Below are positions 16,437-26,382 of a DNA stretch of 64,000 nt, piece by piece (position 1 is the first letter of the stretch; each line of letters opens with the position of its first letter). The DNA comes from CAWCDJ01 sp963836015 (GTDB taxonomy: Bacteria; Acidobacteriota; Terriglobia; Bryobacterales; Bryobacteraceae). The notes beneath the pieces were generated by a model that was not told where the DNA came from, made no database searches, and saw only the letters and a program-made list of their open reading frames with translations. The DNA lies in NCBI GenBank assembly GCA_963836015.1, contig CAWIIF010000006.1, forward strand, positions 156,544-220,543. Reading direction: 5' to 3'. A program made the translations under genes and the position numbers.

Positions 16437-16694
16437 ATGACTCTATTGGTTGTCCTGGTTTACCTTCTCGCCGTCGGCATTCCCATTTACATCCTCTATC
16501 TGTTCCGCTCGCAGGCATGGTACTGGCATGCCCTCGCGATCGTGGCAGCCCTGGCTCTCGGGTTCGTACCCACCCCGCCCTCGCTGAAGAGCTCGGCGTT
16601 CGACCTGGTCTTCGGCGCCGTGTTCCTGCTTCTCCTGATCTGGGGGGTAGGCGGACTCCTGGTCTTCCGCCCTCACTGGGAAAGGCACGCGTAA
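16437..16694 (+). CDS. Small two-helix membrane protein
   Basis: An 85-residue protein with hydrophobic helices at about residues 3-23, 30-47 and 57-77, the last two separated by a short PTPPSLKSS loop. AGGAGG at 16425-16430 is six bases from ATG 16437, which fixes the start. No family recognised. The next gene, queA, starts about 20-30 bp downstream on the same strand, so the two may be co-transcribed. Confidence 0.65.
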   Translation: MTLLVVLVYLLAVGIPIYILYLFRSQAWYWHALAIVAALALGFVPTPPSLKSSAFDLVFGAVFLLLLIWGVGGLLVFRPHWERHA

Positions 16695-16722
16695 CCGCAA
16701 AGCCGCGTTACAGTTGGGATCA

Positions 16723-17781
16723 GTGGAGCTTTCCGGGTTCGACTACCAACTGCCGGAGGAACTGATCGCCCAGGAGCCGCTGACCGATCGCGCGGCCTCC
16801 CGCATGCTGGTCGTGCATCGGGAAGGAGGACGTTGGGAGGACCGTGCCTTCCGCGAGTTTCCGCAGTTTCTCGGCCCGGGCGACTGCCTGGCGTTGAACG
16901 ATTCTCGCGTTTTCCCCGCCCGTCTGTACGGGCACCGCGCGGGCGTGCGATCCCTCCCCATCGGCAAGGGAAATCCCAAGTGGCACGAATATCTGAGCGG
17001 CGAAGTGGAGGTGTTCCTGGTGCGGCCCGTCTCCCCCGATGGCCGCGACTGGGAGGCCCTCGTCAGGCCGGGGCGTAAGATGCGTTTGGGCGAGCGCATC
17101 CGCTTCGGCGACGGATTGGAGGCCGAGATCGTCGCGCGCGGTGAATTCGGCGAGCGCACCGTCCGCTTCTCCGGCGCGGACGATCTGTTTGCCGAATTCG
17201 AAAAGATCGGCCACGTCCCGCTCCCTCCCTACATCAAGCGCACCGACCAGCCCGCCGACCGCGAGCGGTACCAGACCGTCTTCGCCCGCGAAAAGGGATC
17301 GGTAGCCGCGCCCACCGCGGGATTGCACTTCACCGCCGAGGTGCTGGATGCCTGCCGCGCGCGCGGCGCCGGGATCGCGCGCGTGACCCTGCACGTCGGA
17401 CTCGGGACCTTTCAGCCCCTCCACGCCGAACGCGTCGAAGACGGGCGGCTGCACGCCGAGCGCTACCGTATTACGGAGGAGAACGCCGCCGCGCTCCGGG
17501 CTGCCGGACGCGTAGTCGCGGTGGGGACCACCAGTGTCCGCACCATCGAATCCGCCTGGCGCACCGGTGCGATGAGCGGCGAGACCGATATCTTCATCTA
17601 TCCCGGCTTCGAGTTCCGCCGTGTGGGCGCGGTGCTCACCAATTTCCACCTGCCGCGCACGAGTCTGCTGTTACTGGTTTGCGCGTTCGCGGGCAAGGAC
17701 CTGGCGCTGGCGGCATACCGACATGCCGTGGAGCAGCGCTATCGCTTCTACTCCTACGGCGACTGCATGCTGATCGTTTAG
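16723..17781 (+). CDS. queA: S-adenosylmethionine:tRNA ribosyltransferase-isomerase
   Basis: QueA adds the epoxycyclopentane precursor from SAM to preQ1 in tRNA, the penultimate step of queuosine synthesis. The 352-residue protein shows FDYQLPEELIAQEPL at the start, then LPPYIKR, APTAGLHFT and HVGLGTFQPL, and ends with YSYGDCMLI. The start may be GTG 16723 or TTG 16714; GTG gives the more usual N-terminus. Its stop is 2 bp from the convergent ilvD stop, so no terminator lies between. It complements the queD genes 15 kb away. Confidence 0.93.
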   Translation: MELSGFDYQLPEELIAQEPLTDRAASRMLVVHREGGRWEDRAFREFPQFLGPGDCLALNDSRVFPARLYGHRAGVRSLPIGKGNPKWHEYLSGEVEVFLVRPVSPDGRDWEALVRPGRKMRLGERIRFGDGLEAEIVARGEFGERTVRFSGADDLFAEFEKIGHVPLPPYIKRTDQPADRERYQTVFAREKGSVAAPTAGLHFTAEVLDACRARGAGIARVTLHVGLGTFQPLHAERVEDGRLHAERYRITEENAAALRAAGRVVAVGTTSVRTIESAWRTGAMSGETDIFIYPGFEFRRVGAVLTNFHLPRTSLLLLVCAFAGKDLALAAYRHAVEQRYRFYSYGDCMLIV

Positions 17782-17783
17782 GA

Positions 17784-19448
<1,665 letters not shown>

Positions 19449-19513
19449 GAAATTACCAGTTTAGCCGAGCTACCGGACACCGCGGGAATCGGGACCGCCG
19501 CCCCGTCCCGGCT

Positions 19514-20383
19514 CTACGGACGGAACGATTGCCGCATGGACGCCGGAGCGTGATCCAGCAACTGCTGCGCGACAGGCAGGGAGCGGGCCGCGTACTGCAG
19601 GTGCGGCAGCGCTTCGCTCCACCGCTGCGCATCGGCCAGCAGCGCGCCAGCCAGGTACTGCGCTTTGGCGGACGAAGGGTCGAGCTCGGCGCCCCGCAAT
19701 GCCGAATCCAGCGCTTCCGGATAGCGGTGCACGGCCCACTGGGCCAGGGCCATGTTGCAGAGATCGACCGAATTCGGCCCGGCGATCTCGATGGCCCGCC
19801 CGGCATCTTTGATGGCCTCGTCGAAACGGCGCATCCGAATATGCTCAACAGTCAGATTCGTCCACGCCTCCGAGTAGTCCGGCGAAATCCGCAGCGCCTC
19901 CTCGAGCTTACTCGCGGCCTTCTCGTATTCGCCTGCTTGCGAGAGCTTCTGCGCGGCGAAAACCGCCTTGAACGCCTTGGGCGCCGGAGGATGTTGCAGG
20001 CGCCCCACCGAAACCGAACCGGCCGGCGGCCGCGCGGCCTCCGGTTCGGCTAGTTGCACCGTTACCGTGGGGGTCTGCGGTGTAACGGACACAAATTCCT
20101 GCTGGATCGTCTCGCCCTGGTAATTGGTGATGCGGAGTCTGTATTCACCGCACGGCGTATTCCGAAAGCTGAAAGAGCCGTCGGACTGCACGTCCGCGTG
20201 CGCGCTGTCCCCCTGTGACGTGAGACTGTCCAAGTGCGCTACGAAGCCGTGAAAGAAGGACGCCGACTGCCTTCGGATCTCGCCCTTGTATTCCTGAACG
20301 ACATTTGGCTGAGCCTGCCCGGGCCGGATCGCCGCAAAGGTCAGAACTAAGCACGCGTATAACCGCCAGTTGTAAGGTTTCAC
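19514..20383 (-). CDS. Secreted TPR protein with a carboxypeptidase-regulatory-like domain
   Basis: A 289-residue protein. A signal peptide (LYACLVLTFAAIRPGQA) leads into a beta-rich segment (about residues 30-95, with GSFSFRNTPCGEYRLRITN) like the carboxypeptidase regulatory fold common in acidobacterial secreted proteins. Residues 125-260 are TPR-like helices (YEKAASKLEEALRISPDYSEAW, FDEAIKDAGRAIE). The start is GTG 20381-20383 with GGAGG upstream. The role is probably protein-protein contact in the periplasm; no partner is evident. Confidence 0.8.
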   Translation of the reverse strand: MKPYNWRLYACLVLTFAAIRPGQAQPNVVQEYKGEIRRQSASFFHGFVAHLDSLTSQGDSAHADVQSDGSFSFRNTPCGEYRLRITNYQGETIQQEFVSVTPQTPTVTVQLAEPEAARPPAGSVSVGRLQHPPAPKAFKAVFAAQKLSQAGEYEKAASKLEEALRISPDYSEAWTNLTVEHIRMRRFDEAIKDAGRAIEIAGPNSVDLCNMALAQWAVHRYPEALDSALRGAELDPSSAKAQYLAGALLADAQRWSEALPHLQYAARSLPVAQQLLDHAPASMRQSFRP

Positions 20384-20561
20384 ACCTATCCTCCTGATTG
20401 TTTTAGTTTTTCGGCGGGGAAAATCGGACGGGGAAGGAAGTAAGCCGCTCGAACCGGGCGGCCACCAAACTACAGTATTTAGCCTACGAGGCCGGGGCTC
20501 CCGGGGGCAAATCGAAACTTCTTATTCGAGCTATACCCTCCCCTGAGTTAGGGCCGCGATA

Positions 20562-20578
20562 AAAACTTTCGATTGGTC
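20562..20578 (+). promoter_or_regulatory. Shared upstream motif, copy 1
   Basis: AAAACTTTCGATTGGTC lies 115 bp before the receiver-like gene and matches 14 of 17 bases of the element before the GAF-ANTAR gene, in the same orientation relative to its gene. It may be a regulator site or an alternative-sigma promoter element. Confidence 0.45.
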
Positions 20579-20616
20579 AGTACTATCGAGTTCAAGGTAG
20601 GCTGGTAAGTGACAAA

Positions 20617-20659
20617 GTCCACAGCGCCTGTGGACGCCCTCCTTCTCTTCGGCGAGAAG
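20617..20659 (+). promoter_or_regulatory. Two tandem stem-loops in the receiver-like gene leader
   Basis: Stem 1 is GTCCACAG-CGC-CTGTGGAC (20617-20635), perfect over 8 bp. Stem 2 is CTTCTC-TTCGGC-GAGAAG (20642-20659), with a six-base loop. ANTAR proteins bind paired stem-loops with hexaloops that have A at position 1 and G at position 4; stem 2 has G4 but T1, and stem 1 has a 3-nt loop, so the fit is partial. Confidence 0.4.
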
Positions 20660-20693
20660 ATCCCCCACCTACGAACGAACGGAAGGAATCGAC

Positions 20694-21062
20694 ATGGCTT
20701 CAATTGTCTTACTCGGCCTGGATGGCGACCTGGCGGATAGTCTGGCCCTCATTCTCAGGCAAATGCATCACATGGTCCGCATAACCGACTCGCTGGCGGT
20801 GGCGATCCGCCAGCCCGGCACGCAGGTCCTGTTCGCCGCGGGAGACCGCGACGATTACCGCGAAACCATCCGTCTGTTGGTGGAGCAGCGGCCGGCCACG
20901 GCTGTGGTCGTAGTGAACCGCCTGCCCGAAAACGGGCGCTGGTTGGACGCGCTGGAGCTGGGCGCGGCCGATTATTGCGGCGCGCCGTTCGAACCCGTAC
21001 AGATCCGCTGGCTGCTCGATGGAGTCATGCGCGATCTCGAAATCCGAAAGCGGGCCGCGTAA
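20694..21062 (+). CDS. Degenerate response-regulator receiver domain
   Basis: A stand-alone 122-residue CheY-like fold. The start reads ASIVLLGLDGDLADSLALIL where receivers have paired acidic residues, and the end reads LGAADYCGAPFEPVQIRWLL, matching the usual GADDYLxKPF region. The phospho-acceptor Asp position falls in QVLFAAGD and is not clearly kept, and the conserved Lys before Pro is Ala. It is likely a phosphorylation-independent receiver. It faces the GAF-ANTAR gene across a strong hairpin, and ANTAR domains are often fused to receivers, so the two may work together. Confidence 0.7.
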   Translation: MASIVLLGLDGDLADSLALILRQMHHMVRITDSLAVAIRQPGTQVLFAAGDRDDYRETIRLLVEQRPATAVVVVNRLPENGRWLDALELGAADYCGAPFEPVQIRWLLDGVMRDLEIRKRAA

Positions 21063-21069
21063 TTCTTTT

Positions 21070-21120
21070 GCCGGCTCCCTGACTGTCGCCGGACAGAGCC
21101 GCGGCCGTCAGGGAGCCGGC
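21070..21120. terminator. Bidirectional terminator-like hairpin
   Basis: A perfect 14-bp stem (GCCGGCTCCCTGAC at 21070-21083 with its complement at 21107-21120) encloses a 23-nt loop that itself can form a 4-bp stem. It fills the gap between the convergent receiver-like and GAF-ANTAR genes. No long T-run is present. Confidence 0.7.
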
Positions 21121-21125
21121 GCCAT

Positions 21126-21872
21126 TTACCCCTCGAACGCGCCGTCTTTGCTCAAATCCTCGGCCAGGATGATGGCCTCCGCCAGGTCGCGCATGGGACG
21201 CCGCAAGCGGCGGCTCTGATTGCGCAGGCGGAAATACGCGTCTTCTTCGGTCGTATTGTATTTCTGCTGCAGGATACCCTTGGCGCGCTCCACCAGCTTG
21301 CGCTCTTCCAACTGGCGCTGAATGGCCTGCTTCTCCTCCACCAGCCGCGCCTTCTCTTCCTCCAGCAGCGATTTCGATACGACTCCCCCCATCTGCTCGC
21401 CCACGAACACCAGCAGCGCGATCTCGTCCGTGCTGTGCTGGTGGCGCTGGCGGTGGTGTACGTTGATGACCCCGATGGTCTCCCCGCCGCTCACGATGGG
21501 CACCGAAAGAAACGCTTCATATGTATCTTCGATCAGGGTCGAGAATCTTTTGAACCGCGAGTCCGCCGAGGCATTTTCCGCGAGCGCGACCACGGATTTG
21601 TGCTCCGCGACCCACCCGGTAACGCCCTCACCGATTTTCATACGCAGCTCTCCCAGCGCCGCGGCGTGCGGCACCTGCGAAGCGCGTAATACGATTTCGT
21701 TTGCCTCGTGATCCATCAGGTAGACCAGGCAGGCATCGCACTCCGTCACCTGCGCCGTGAGCCCCACGATCTCGCCCAACATCTCTTCGAGCGAAAGATC
21801 AGAGCTGACGATGCTGCTGATGCGGTGCAATAGAGTAACGGGGGATTCTGGTACGGGTGTCATGGTAGCCAT
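21126..21872 (-). CDS. GAF-ANTAR RNA-binding antiterminator
   Basis: A 248-residue cytoplasmic regulator. Residues 15-165 are a GAF sensor domain (GEGVTGWVAEHKSVVAL, SVPIVSGGETIGVINVHH), followed by a coiled linker and an ANTAR domain at about 193-240 (ERAKGILQQKYNTTEEDAYFRL then DLAEAIILAEDL). ANTAR proteins bind tandem hairpins in mRNA leaders and prevent early termination. GAF ligand is unknown. The gene shares an upstream motif with the neighbouring receiver-like gene. Confidence 0.88.
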   Translation of the reverse strand: MATMTPVPESPVTLLHRISSIVSSDLSLEEMLGEIVGLTAQVTECDACLVYLMDHEANEIVLRASQVPHAAALGELRMKIGEGVTGWVAEHKSVVALAENASADSRFKRFSTLIEDTYEAFLSVPIVSGGETIGVINVHHRQRHQHSTDEIALLVFVGEQMGGVVSKSLLEEEKARLVEEKQAIQRQLEERKLVERAKGILQQKYNTTEEDAYFRLRNQSRRLRRPMRDLAEAIILAEDLSKDGAFEG

Positions 21873-21921
21873 AATGAAGGGACAGCCTTGACCTCAATCC
21901 TAGCGGAGGCCCAAAGAAACC

Positions 21922-21938
21922 GTCCAATCAAAACTTTT
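21922..21938 (-). promoter_or_regulatory. Shared upstream motif, copy 2
   Basis: On the minus strand AAAAGTTTTGATTGGAC lies 50 bp before the GAF-ANTAR start. It pairs with the element at 20562-20578 (AAAA-S-TTT-Y-GATTGG-W-C). Confidence 0.45.
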
Positions 21939-22074
21939 GATGGATCGGATTTAGCGCGCACCCCGAGCGTAACCGGTAGTTAACGCTATTCTCAAAGAAT
22001 GAAAGAGTTAGGTAACGGCGAGGTGAAGCGCGAGATCGCCTCCGGCCTGGTACTGCTCAGACCGTCCGACCGAC

Positions 22075-23400
22075 CTACCAGGCCTTTTCCGTCTGCCAGC
22101 GTCCGCGGGTGAAATCCGGGAACTCGACCGGCGCGCTGCCGTTGGCCACCGATTGCTCGCTCAGCGGACCCGCCGCGCTCCACGCCGCCGCATCGTACAC
22201 ATTAATGTCCGGCACCGTGCCGTTCCGGATGCACTCGATCAGCCGCCAGGCCATCACGAAGTCCATCCCGCCGTGGCCCCCGAGCTTCCGCGCGAGCTCC
22301 CCTGTATCCTTCCAGAAGCGGTGCTCGTACTTGGCCTTGTAAGGGTCGATCGGGCCGAAATCTTCCTGCCCGGCGCCTTCCACGTAGATCCGCGGCGGAT
22401 AGTCGCGGAAGATTCCCTTGGTCCCCGCAATCAGGTTGATGCGGTCGTAAGGCTGGGGGCTGGAAACGTTGTGTTCCAGTTCGATGACACGGCCCTTGGC
22501 GGTGCGGATCAGGCTGGCGTTGAAATCGCCCTCCTTGTAGATCTCCTTCTGACGCGGATCGTCCGCGGCCAGGTGCTCCTTGCGGTAGGCCTGGAGCGAC
22601 GCCGAAAGCGAGCTCATCGAGACGATCCGCTCGAAGCGGTCGCCGCGGTTGATGTCCATGTAGTGCGCCACCGGCCCGAGACCGTGCGTCGGGTACAGGT
22701 TCCCGTTACGGTTGAGGTGCTCGAATCGCCGCCACAGGCCCTCGCCCTGCTTCGAGAACAGCTCGCCGCGCAGGTCGTGGTTGTACGCGCAGCCGCCGTG
22801 CGTGAGCTCGCCGAACACGCCGTCCTTGCACATGTTCAGCACCATCAGCTCGTTGTATCCGTAGCAGCAGTTTTCGAGCTGCATGCAGTGGCGCTGGGTA
22901 GCCTCGGAAGTATTCACCATGTCCCAGCATTCCTGCAGGGTGCGCGCGGCCGGCACTTCCACCGCGACATTCTTGCCGGCCTTCATCGCGGCCACCGCCA
23001 TGGGAACGTGCCAGACCCACGGAGTCGCCACCACGACCAGGTCGAGATCGTCGCGCGCCACCAGCTTCTCGAATGCGTGGTCGCCATCGGTATACAGGCC
23101 CGGAGCGTTCGGCAGCTTTCCCGCGCGGTCGAGCCGGGCCACGGTGCGCTGTACCTTTTCGGGCACGACGTCGCACAGGGCCGCCACCTGCACTTCGGGC
23201 ATGGCCGAGAAGTTCTGGATCAGCGAATTGCCGCGGCCTCCCGTGCCGATGAAGCCGATCCTCACTTTGGACTTCGGCTCAAACTTCAAGTCCCAAACGG
23301 GCTTATTCTGGGGCGGAGCAGCCTCCGCCAAATGCGCGCCGGCAGCCGCCAGCGTCGCCATGCGCAGCAGATCCCGCCGCGACGTATTCTTGAAATCCAC
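22075..23400 (-). CDS. Gfo/Idh/MocA family oxidoreductase, Tat-exported
   Basis: A 441-residue NAD(P)-dependent sugar dehydrogenase-like protein. The N-terminus NTSRRDLLRMATLAAAGA is a Tat signal. The Rossmann motif is VRIGFIGTGGRGNSL, and VEVPAARTLQECW stands at the EKP-type position. The start is GTG 23398-23400: GGAGG lies 7 bp upstream inside the end of the symporter gene and the reading opens straight into the Tat signal; longer readings are antisense artefacts. Last gene of the kinase-symporter-oxidoreductase operon, so it probably oxidises or epimerises the imported sugar. Confidence 0.87.
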   Translation of the reverse strand: MDFKNTSRRDLLRMATLAAAGAHLAEAAPPQNKPVWDLKFEPKSKVRIGFIGTGGRGNSLIQNFSAMPEVQVAALCDVVPEKVQRTVARLDRAGKLPNAPGLYTDGDHAFEKLVARDDLDLVVVATPWVWHVPMAVAAMKAGKNVAVEVPAARTLQECWDMVNTSEATQRHCMQLENCCYGYNELMVLNMCKDGVFGELTHGGCAYNHDLRGELFSKQGEGLWRRFEHLNRNGNLYPTHGLGPVAHYMDINRGDRFERIVSMSSLSASLQAYRKEHLAADDPRQKEIYKEGDFNASLIRTAKGRVIELEHNVSSPQPYDRINLIAGTKGIFRDYPPRIYVEGAGQEDFGPIDPYKAKYEHRFWKDTGELARKLGGHGGMDFVMAWRLIECIRNGTVPDINVYDAAAWSAAGPLSEQSVANGSAPVEFPDFTRGRWQTEKAW

Positions 23401-23402
23401 GA

Positions 23403-25199
23403 TTACCTCCAGAGACGCCTGACTACCTGAATCAGGATGCCGGCGCTGACCGCGAAAACGGCGAGCAGCCCGTATGCGTAGCCCATCCGGCCGTAGAGAA
23501 AGTTGCCGACCGTGAAGAGTGCCGACCAGATCATGATGCAGCCGGTAAACCACCCGAGCAGCGAGAGCGGGAAATTGTCGGTCTCTGCCGCGAGTTCGGC
23601 GGCAGTCACCCCGGCTTTCGCGCGGATCGGCCCCCAGCCCGGCCCCATGGGGTGGACCTTGCGGTAGAACTCGATCAGCACGCGCTGATCCGTCTGCGGC
23701 CCCACGTATGCCGTGATCAGCCAGCAGACCGTGGTGATGGCGATCCCGATCATCAACTGCTGCGCGCTGCCGGGCGCCGTGCCGTGCCTGGTCATGTACA
23801 GGAAGACCGCCGAGACCAGAAACGATACGACCATGGCCACGATCTCGCACCACGCCGTGACCCGCCACCAGAACCAGCGCACCAGGTAGAGCAGTCCCGT
23901 GCCGGCGCCCACCTGCAGGATGAGATTGAAGGCGCCCTGCGCCGTATCGAGCGCGAAGACCAGCGCGGAAGAGGCCACGAAAAGCAGAATCGTGGCATAG
24001 CGTCCGGCCACAACGTAATGGTGTTCGGTCGCGCCCTTATTCAGGAACCGCCGGTAGAAGTCGTGCACCAGGTAGGACGCGCCCCAGTTGAGGTGCGTCA
24101 GGATGGTGGACGAGTTGGCCGCCACCAATCCGCCCAGCATGAGCCCCATCCAGCCTGTCGGCAGGAACCGCAGCATGGCGGGGAACGCAATGTCGTGGCC
24201 GATCAGGCTGGGGTCGAGGTGCGGGAATGCCGTCTGGATGTCGGAGAGTTGCGGGTAGATGATCAGCGAGGCCAGGCCCACCAGGATCCACGGCCAGGGC
24301 CGCAGCACGTAATGCGCGACGTTGAAAAACAGCGTGCTTCCCAGCGCGTCCTTTTCGGATTTCGAGGCCAGCATGCGCTGCGCGATATAGCTGCCGCCGC
24401 CCGGCTCCGCCCCCGGATACCACACGGCCCACCACTGCACCGCGATGGGCATGACGAACACAGCCACCGCCAGGTCCCAGTTGTTCTTGAAATCGGGCAG
24501 CATCGCCAGGTAGTTCACGCCTCCCGGGCCGTGCATCTGCGACACCTTCGCCACCAGCCCGTGCAGCCCGCCCACCTGCGGCAGCGTAACCGCGAAGTAA
24601 GCCGCCGCGATCACCGCCGACATTTTGATGAAGAACTGGAACATGTCGATCACCAGCACGCCCCACAGCCCCGAATGCGTGGCGAACACCACGTTCAGCA
24701 GGCCCACCGCCAGCAGTGTCTGCCAGCGCTCGAAGCCGAAGAGCACGGCCGCGATCTTCACCGCCGCCAGGTTCACCGTGGCCATGATCATGCAGTTGAA
24801 CAGCAGCCCCAGGTAGACCGCCCGGAAGCCGCGCACCGCGCCGGCCGCCTTGCCCGAGTAGCGCATCTCGTAAAACTCGAGATCCGTCAGCACTCCGGAC
24901 CTACGCCACAGCCGCGCATAGAAGAAGACCGTCGCGACCCCCGTGAGGGTGAAGGCCCACCACTGCCAGTTGCCCGCCACGCCCTGCGTGCGGACGAAGT
25001 TGGCCACCAGGTTCGGCGTATCGCTCGAGAACGTGGTGGCCACCATCGAAAGCCCCGCCAGCCACCACGGCACCGAACGGCCCGAGGCGAAGAACTCCGC
25101 CGTGTTTTTTCCCGATCGCTTTCCAAAGAACAGCGCCGGGATGAAGCAGATGGCGACAGCGATAAACGCGATTACCCAGTCGAGGGTGTGGAGGTGCAT
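23403..25199 (-). CDS. Sodium/solute symporter (SSS family)
   Basis: A 598-residue inner-membrane transporter with about 13-15 hydrophobic helices. It shows the SSS N-terminal pattern (LDWVIAFIAVAICFIPALFFG, then FFASGRSVPWWLAGLSMVATTFSSDTP) typical of Na+/sugar symporters. ATG 25197-25199 is chosen because it follows the kinase stop by 4 bp and starts at the first helix; a longer form would overlap the kinase gene. It lies between the kinase and oxidoreductase genes, so a sugar or sugar derivative is the likely substrate. Confidence 0.9.
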   Translation of the reverse strand: MHLHTLDWVIAFIAVAICFIPALFFGKRSGKNTAEFFASGRSVPWWLAGLSMVATTFSSDTPNLVANFVRTQGVAGNWQWWAFTLTGVATVFFYARLWRRSGVLTDLEFYEMRYSGKAAGAVRGFRAVYLGLLFNCMIMATVNLAAVKIAAVLFGFERWQTLLAVGLLNVVFATHSGLWGVLVIDMFQFFIKMSAVIAAAYFAVTLPQVGGLHGLVAKVSQMHGPGGVNYLAMLPDFKNNWDLAVAVFVMPIAVQWWAVWYPGAEPGGGSYIAQRMLASKSEKDALGSTLFFNVAHYVLRPWPWILVGLASLIIYPQLSDIQTAFPHLDPSLIGHDIAFPAMLRFLPTGWMGLMLGGLVAANSSTILTHLNWGASYLVHDFYRRFLNKGATEHHYVVAGRYATILLFVASSALVFALDTAQGAFNLILQVGAGTGLLYLVRWFWWRVTAWCEIVAMVVSFLVSAVFLYMTRHGTAPGSAQQLMIGIAITTVCWLITAYVGPQTDQRVLIEFYRKVHPMGPGWGPIRAKAGVTAAELAAETDNFPLSLLGWFTGCIMIWSALFTVGNFLYGRMGYAYGLLAVFAVSAGILIQVVRRLWR

Positions 25200-25203
25200 A
25201 AGC

Positions 25204-26343
25204 TCACGTTTCCCGTTCGTAGAGGGCGCCGGCCGAAGGCTCGGCTTCAATCACCAGGCGCGGCGCAAGCGCGCGGCCGATCGCCTCCAGCCTGGGGCGC
25301 GGGGCGAAAATGACCACGCAGCCGCCGAACCCGCCTCCCGTCAGGCGAGCGCCCTCCGCGCCCGCTTCCATGGCGGCTTCCACCAGGCTATCGAGGGCGG
25401 CGCAACTCACCTGCAGGCGGTCCCTCAGGCTGGCGTGCGAATCGAGCAGCAGGCGCCCGAAACGGGCGTGATCGCCGGCGGTCATGGCTTCGACCGCGGC
25501 ATCCACGCGCGCGGCTTCGGTCGTCACGTGCAGGAATGCGTCGCGTTCGCGCTCGCACTCGAGCCTGTCCGCCATCTCCGGGCGCGCTCCGCGATAAGAT
25601 GCGAGCCCCAGCCGGGCCAGGGCCGTCGAGCCCGCTTTGCGCCGCGCGTTGTACTCCTCGCGCGCGCCGCCGGACTTCTCGGCCGTCACGCCGCTGTGCG
25701 CCACCAGGAATCCCCAGCCCGGCGGAATCGGGATGTGCCGCACCGCCAGCGGGTCGAACTCGATCCTTGAGGCGAAGCCCGGCCGCGACACCAGCGAGGC
25801 CGCGTGGTCCATGCCGCCGCCCCGCGTTCCGACAAACTGCTCGCCCTCGGGCAACACTTCCATCAATTCCTCGAAACTCGGATTGTAGCCGTTGGCGCGC
25901 AGCAGTCCCAGCGTGAAAGCCACGATCAGCGCCGACGATGACGACAGCCCGGCGGCCGGGGGCAGGTCGGAAGCGACCGCGGCGTCGATTCCGCGGCCCA
26001 CTCCCCACTTTCCGCCCACCGCCTGTGCCGCGGCCCGCAAATAATTCTCCCAGTCGCCCGCCGCCACCCTCTCCAACCCGGCCGTCCATTCGAACTCGCG
26101 CTCCCCGTATCGCCCGCTGCTCACCGCGCGGATGCGCCCGTCCGGCCGCGCCCGCCAGGCCAGTCGGATGCTGCGGCCAAGGGCCATGGGCAGCACCGCG
26201 AGTCCGTGATAGTCGATGTGCTCGCCAATCAGATTGACCCGTCCGGGAGCCGCGACGGTCCCGATTTCACCCGATCCGCCGAAGGCGCGGCGCAATAATT
26301 CGACCGGATCCGAAATCCCTGCAATCTCCGACACTCCCGCCAC
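25204..26343 (-). CDS. Galactokinase-family sugar kinase
   Basis: A 379-residue GHMP kinase of the GalK type: APGRVNLIGEHIDYHG near residue 33 (galactokinase signature), ATP loop LPPAAGLSSSSALIV near 129, GGGMDHAASL carrying the catalytic Asp, and LTGGGFGGCVV near the C-terminus. The signature differs from the usual GEHTDYNEG, so galactose is not assured. No galT or galE lies nearby. It is the first gene of an operon with the symporter and the oxidoreductase. Confidence 0.83.
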   Translation of the reverse strand: MAGVSEIAGISDPVELLRRAFGGSGEIGTVAAPGRVNLIGEHIDYHGLAVLPMALGRSIRLAWRARPDGRIRAVSSGRYGEREFEWTAGLERVAAGDWENYLRAAAQAVGGKWGVGRGIDAAVASDLPPAAGLSSSSALIVAFTLGLLRANGYNPSFEELMEVLPEGEQFVGTRGGGMDHAASLVSRPGFASRIEFDPLAVRHIPIPPGWGFLVAHSGVTAEKSGGAREEYNARRKAGSTALARLGLASYRGARPEMADRLECERERDAFLHVTTEAARVDAAVEAMTAGDHARFGRLLLDSHASLRDRLQVSCAALDSLVEAAMEAGAEGARLTGGGFGGCVVIFAPRPRLEAIGRALAPRLVIEAEPSAGALYERET

Positions 26344-26382
26344 AATAGCATTCCGCCTTCACCGGAGGGAAAATAACAGGCT

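Larger units (their letters stand above)
20384..20693. other. 310-bp intergenic region between divergent genes
   Basis: The left end holds the ribosome site of the TPR gene (minus strand). The centre holds the motif at 20562-20578 that recurs upstream of the GAF-ANTAR gene. The right third holds two stem-loops in the presumed leader of the receiver-like gene. No small gene or tRNA was seen here. Confidence 0.6.
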
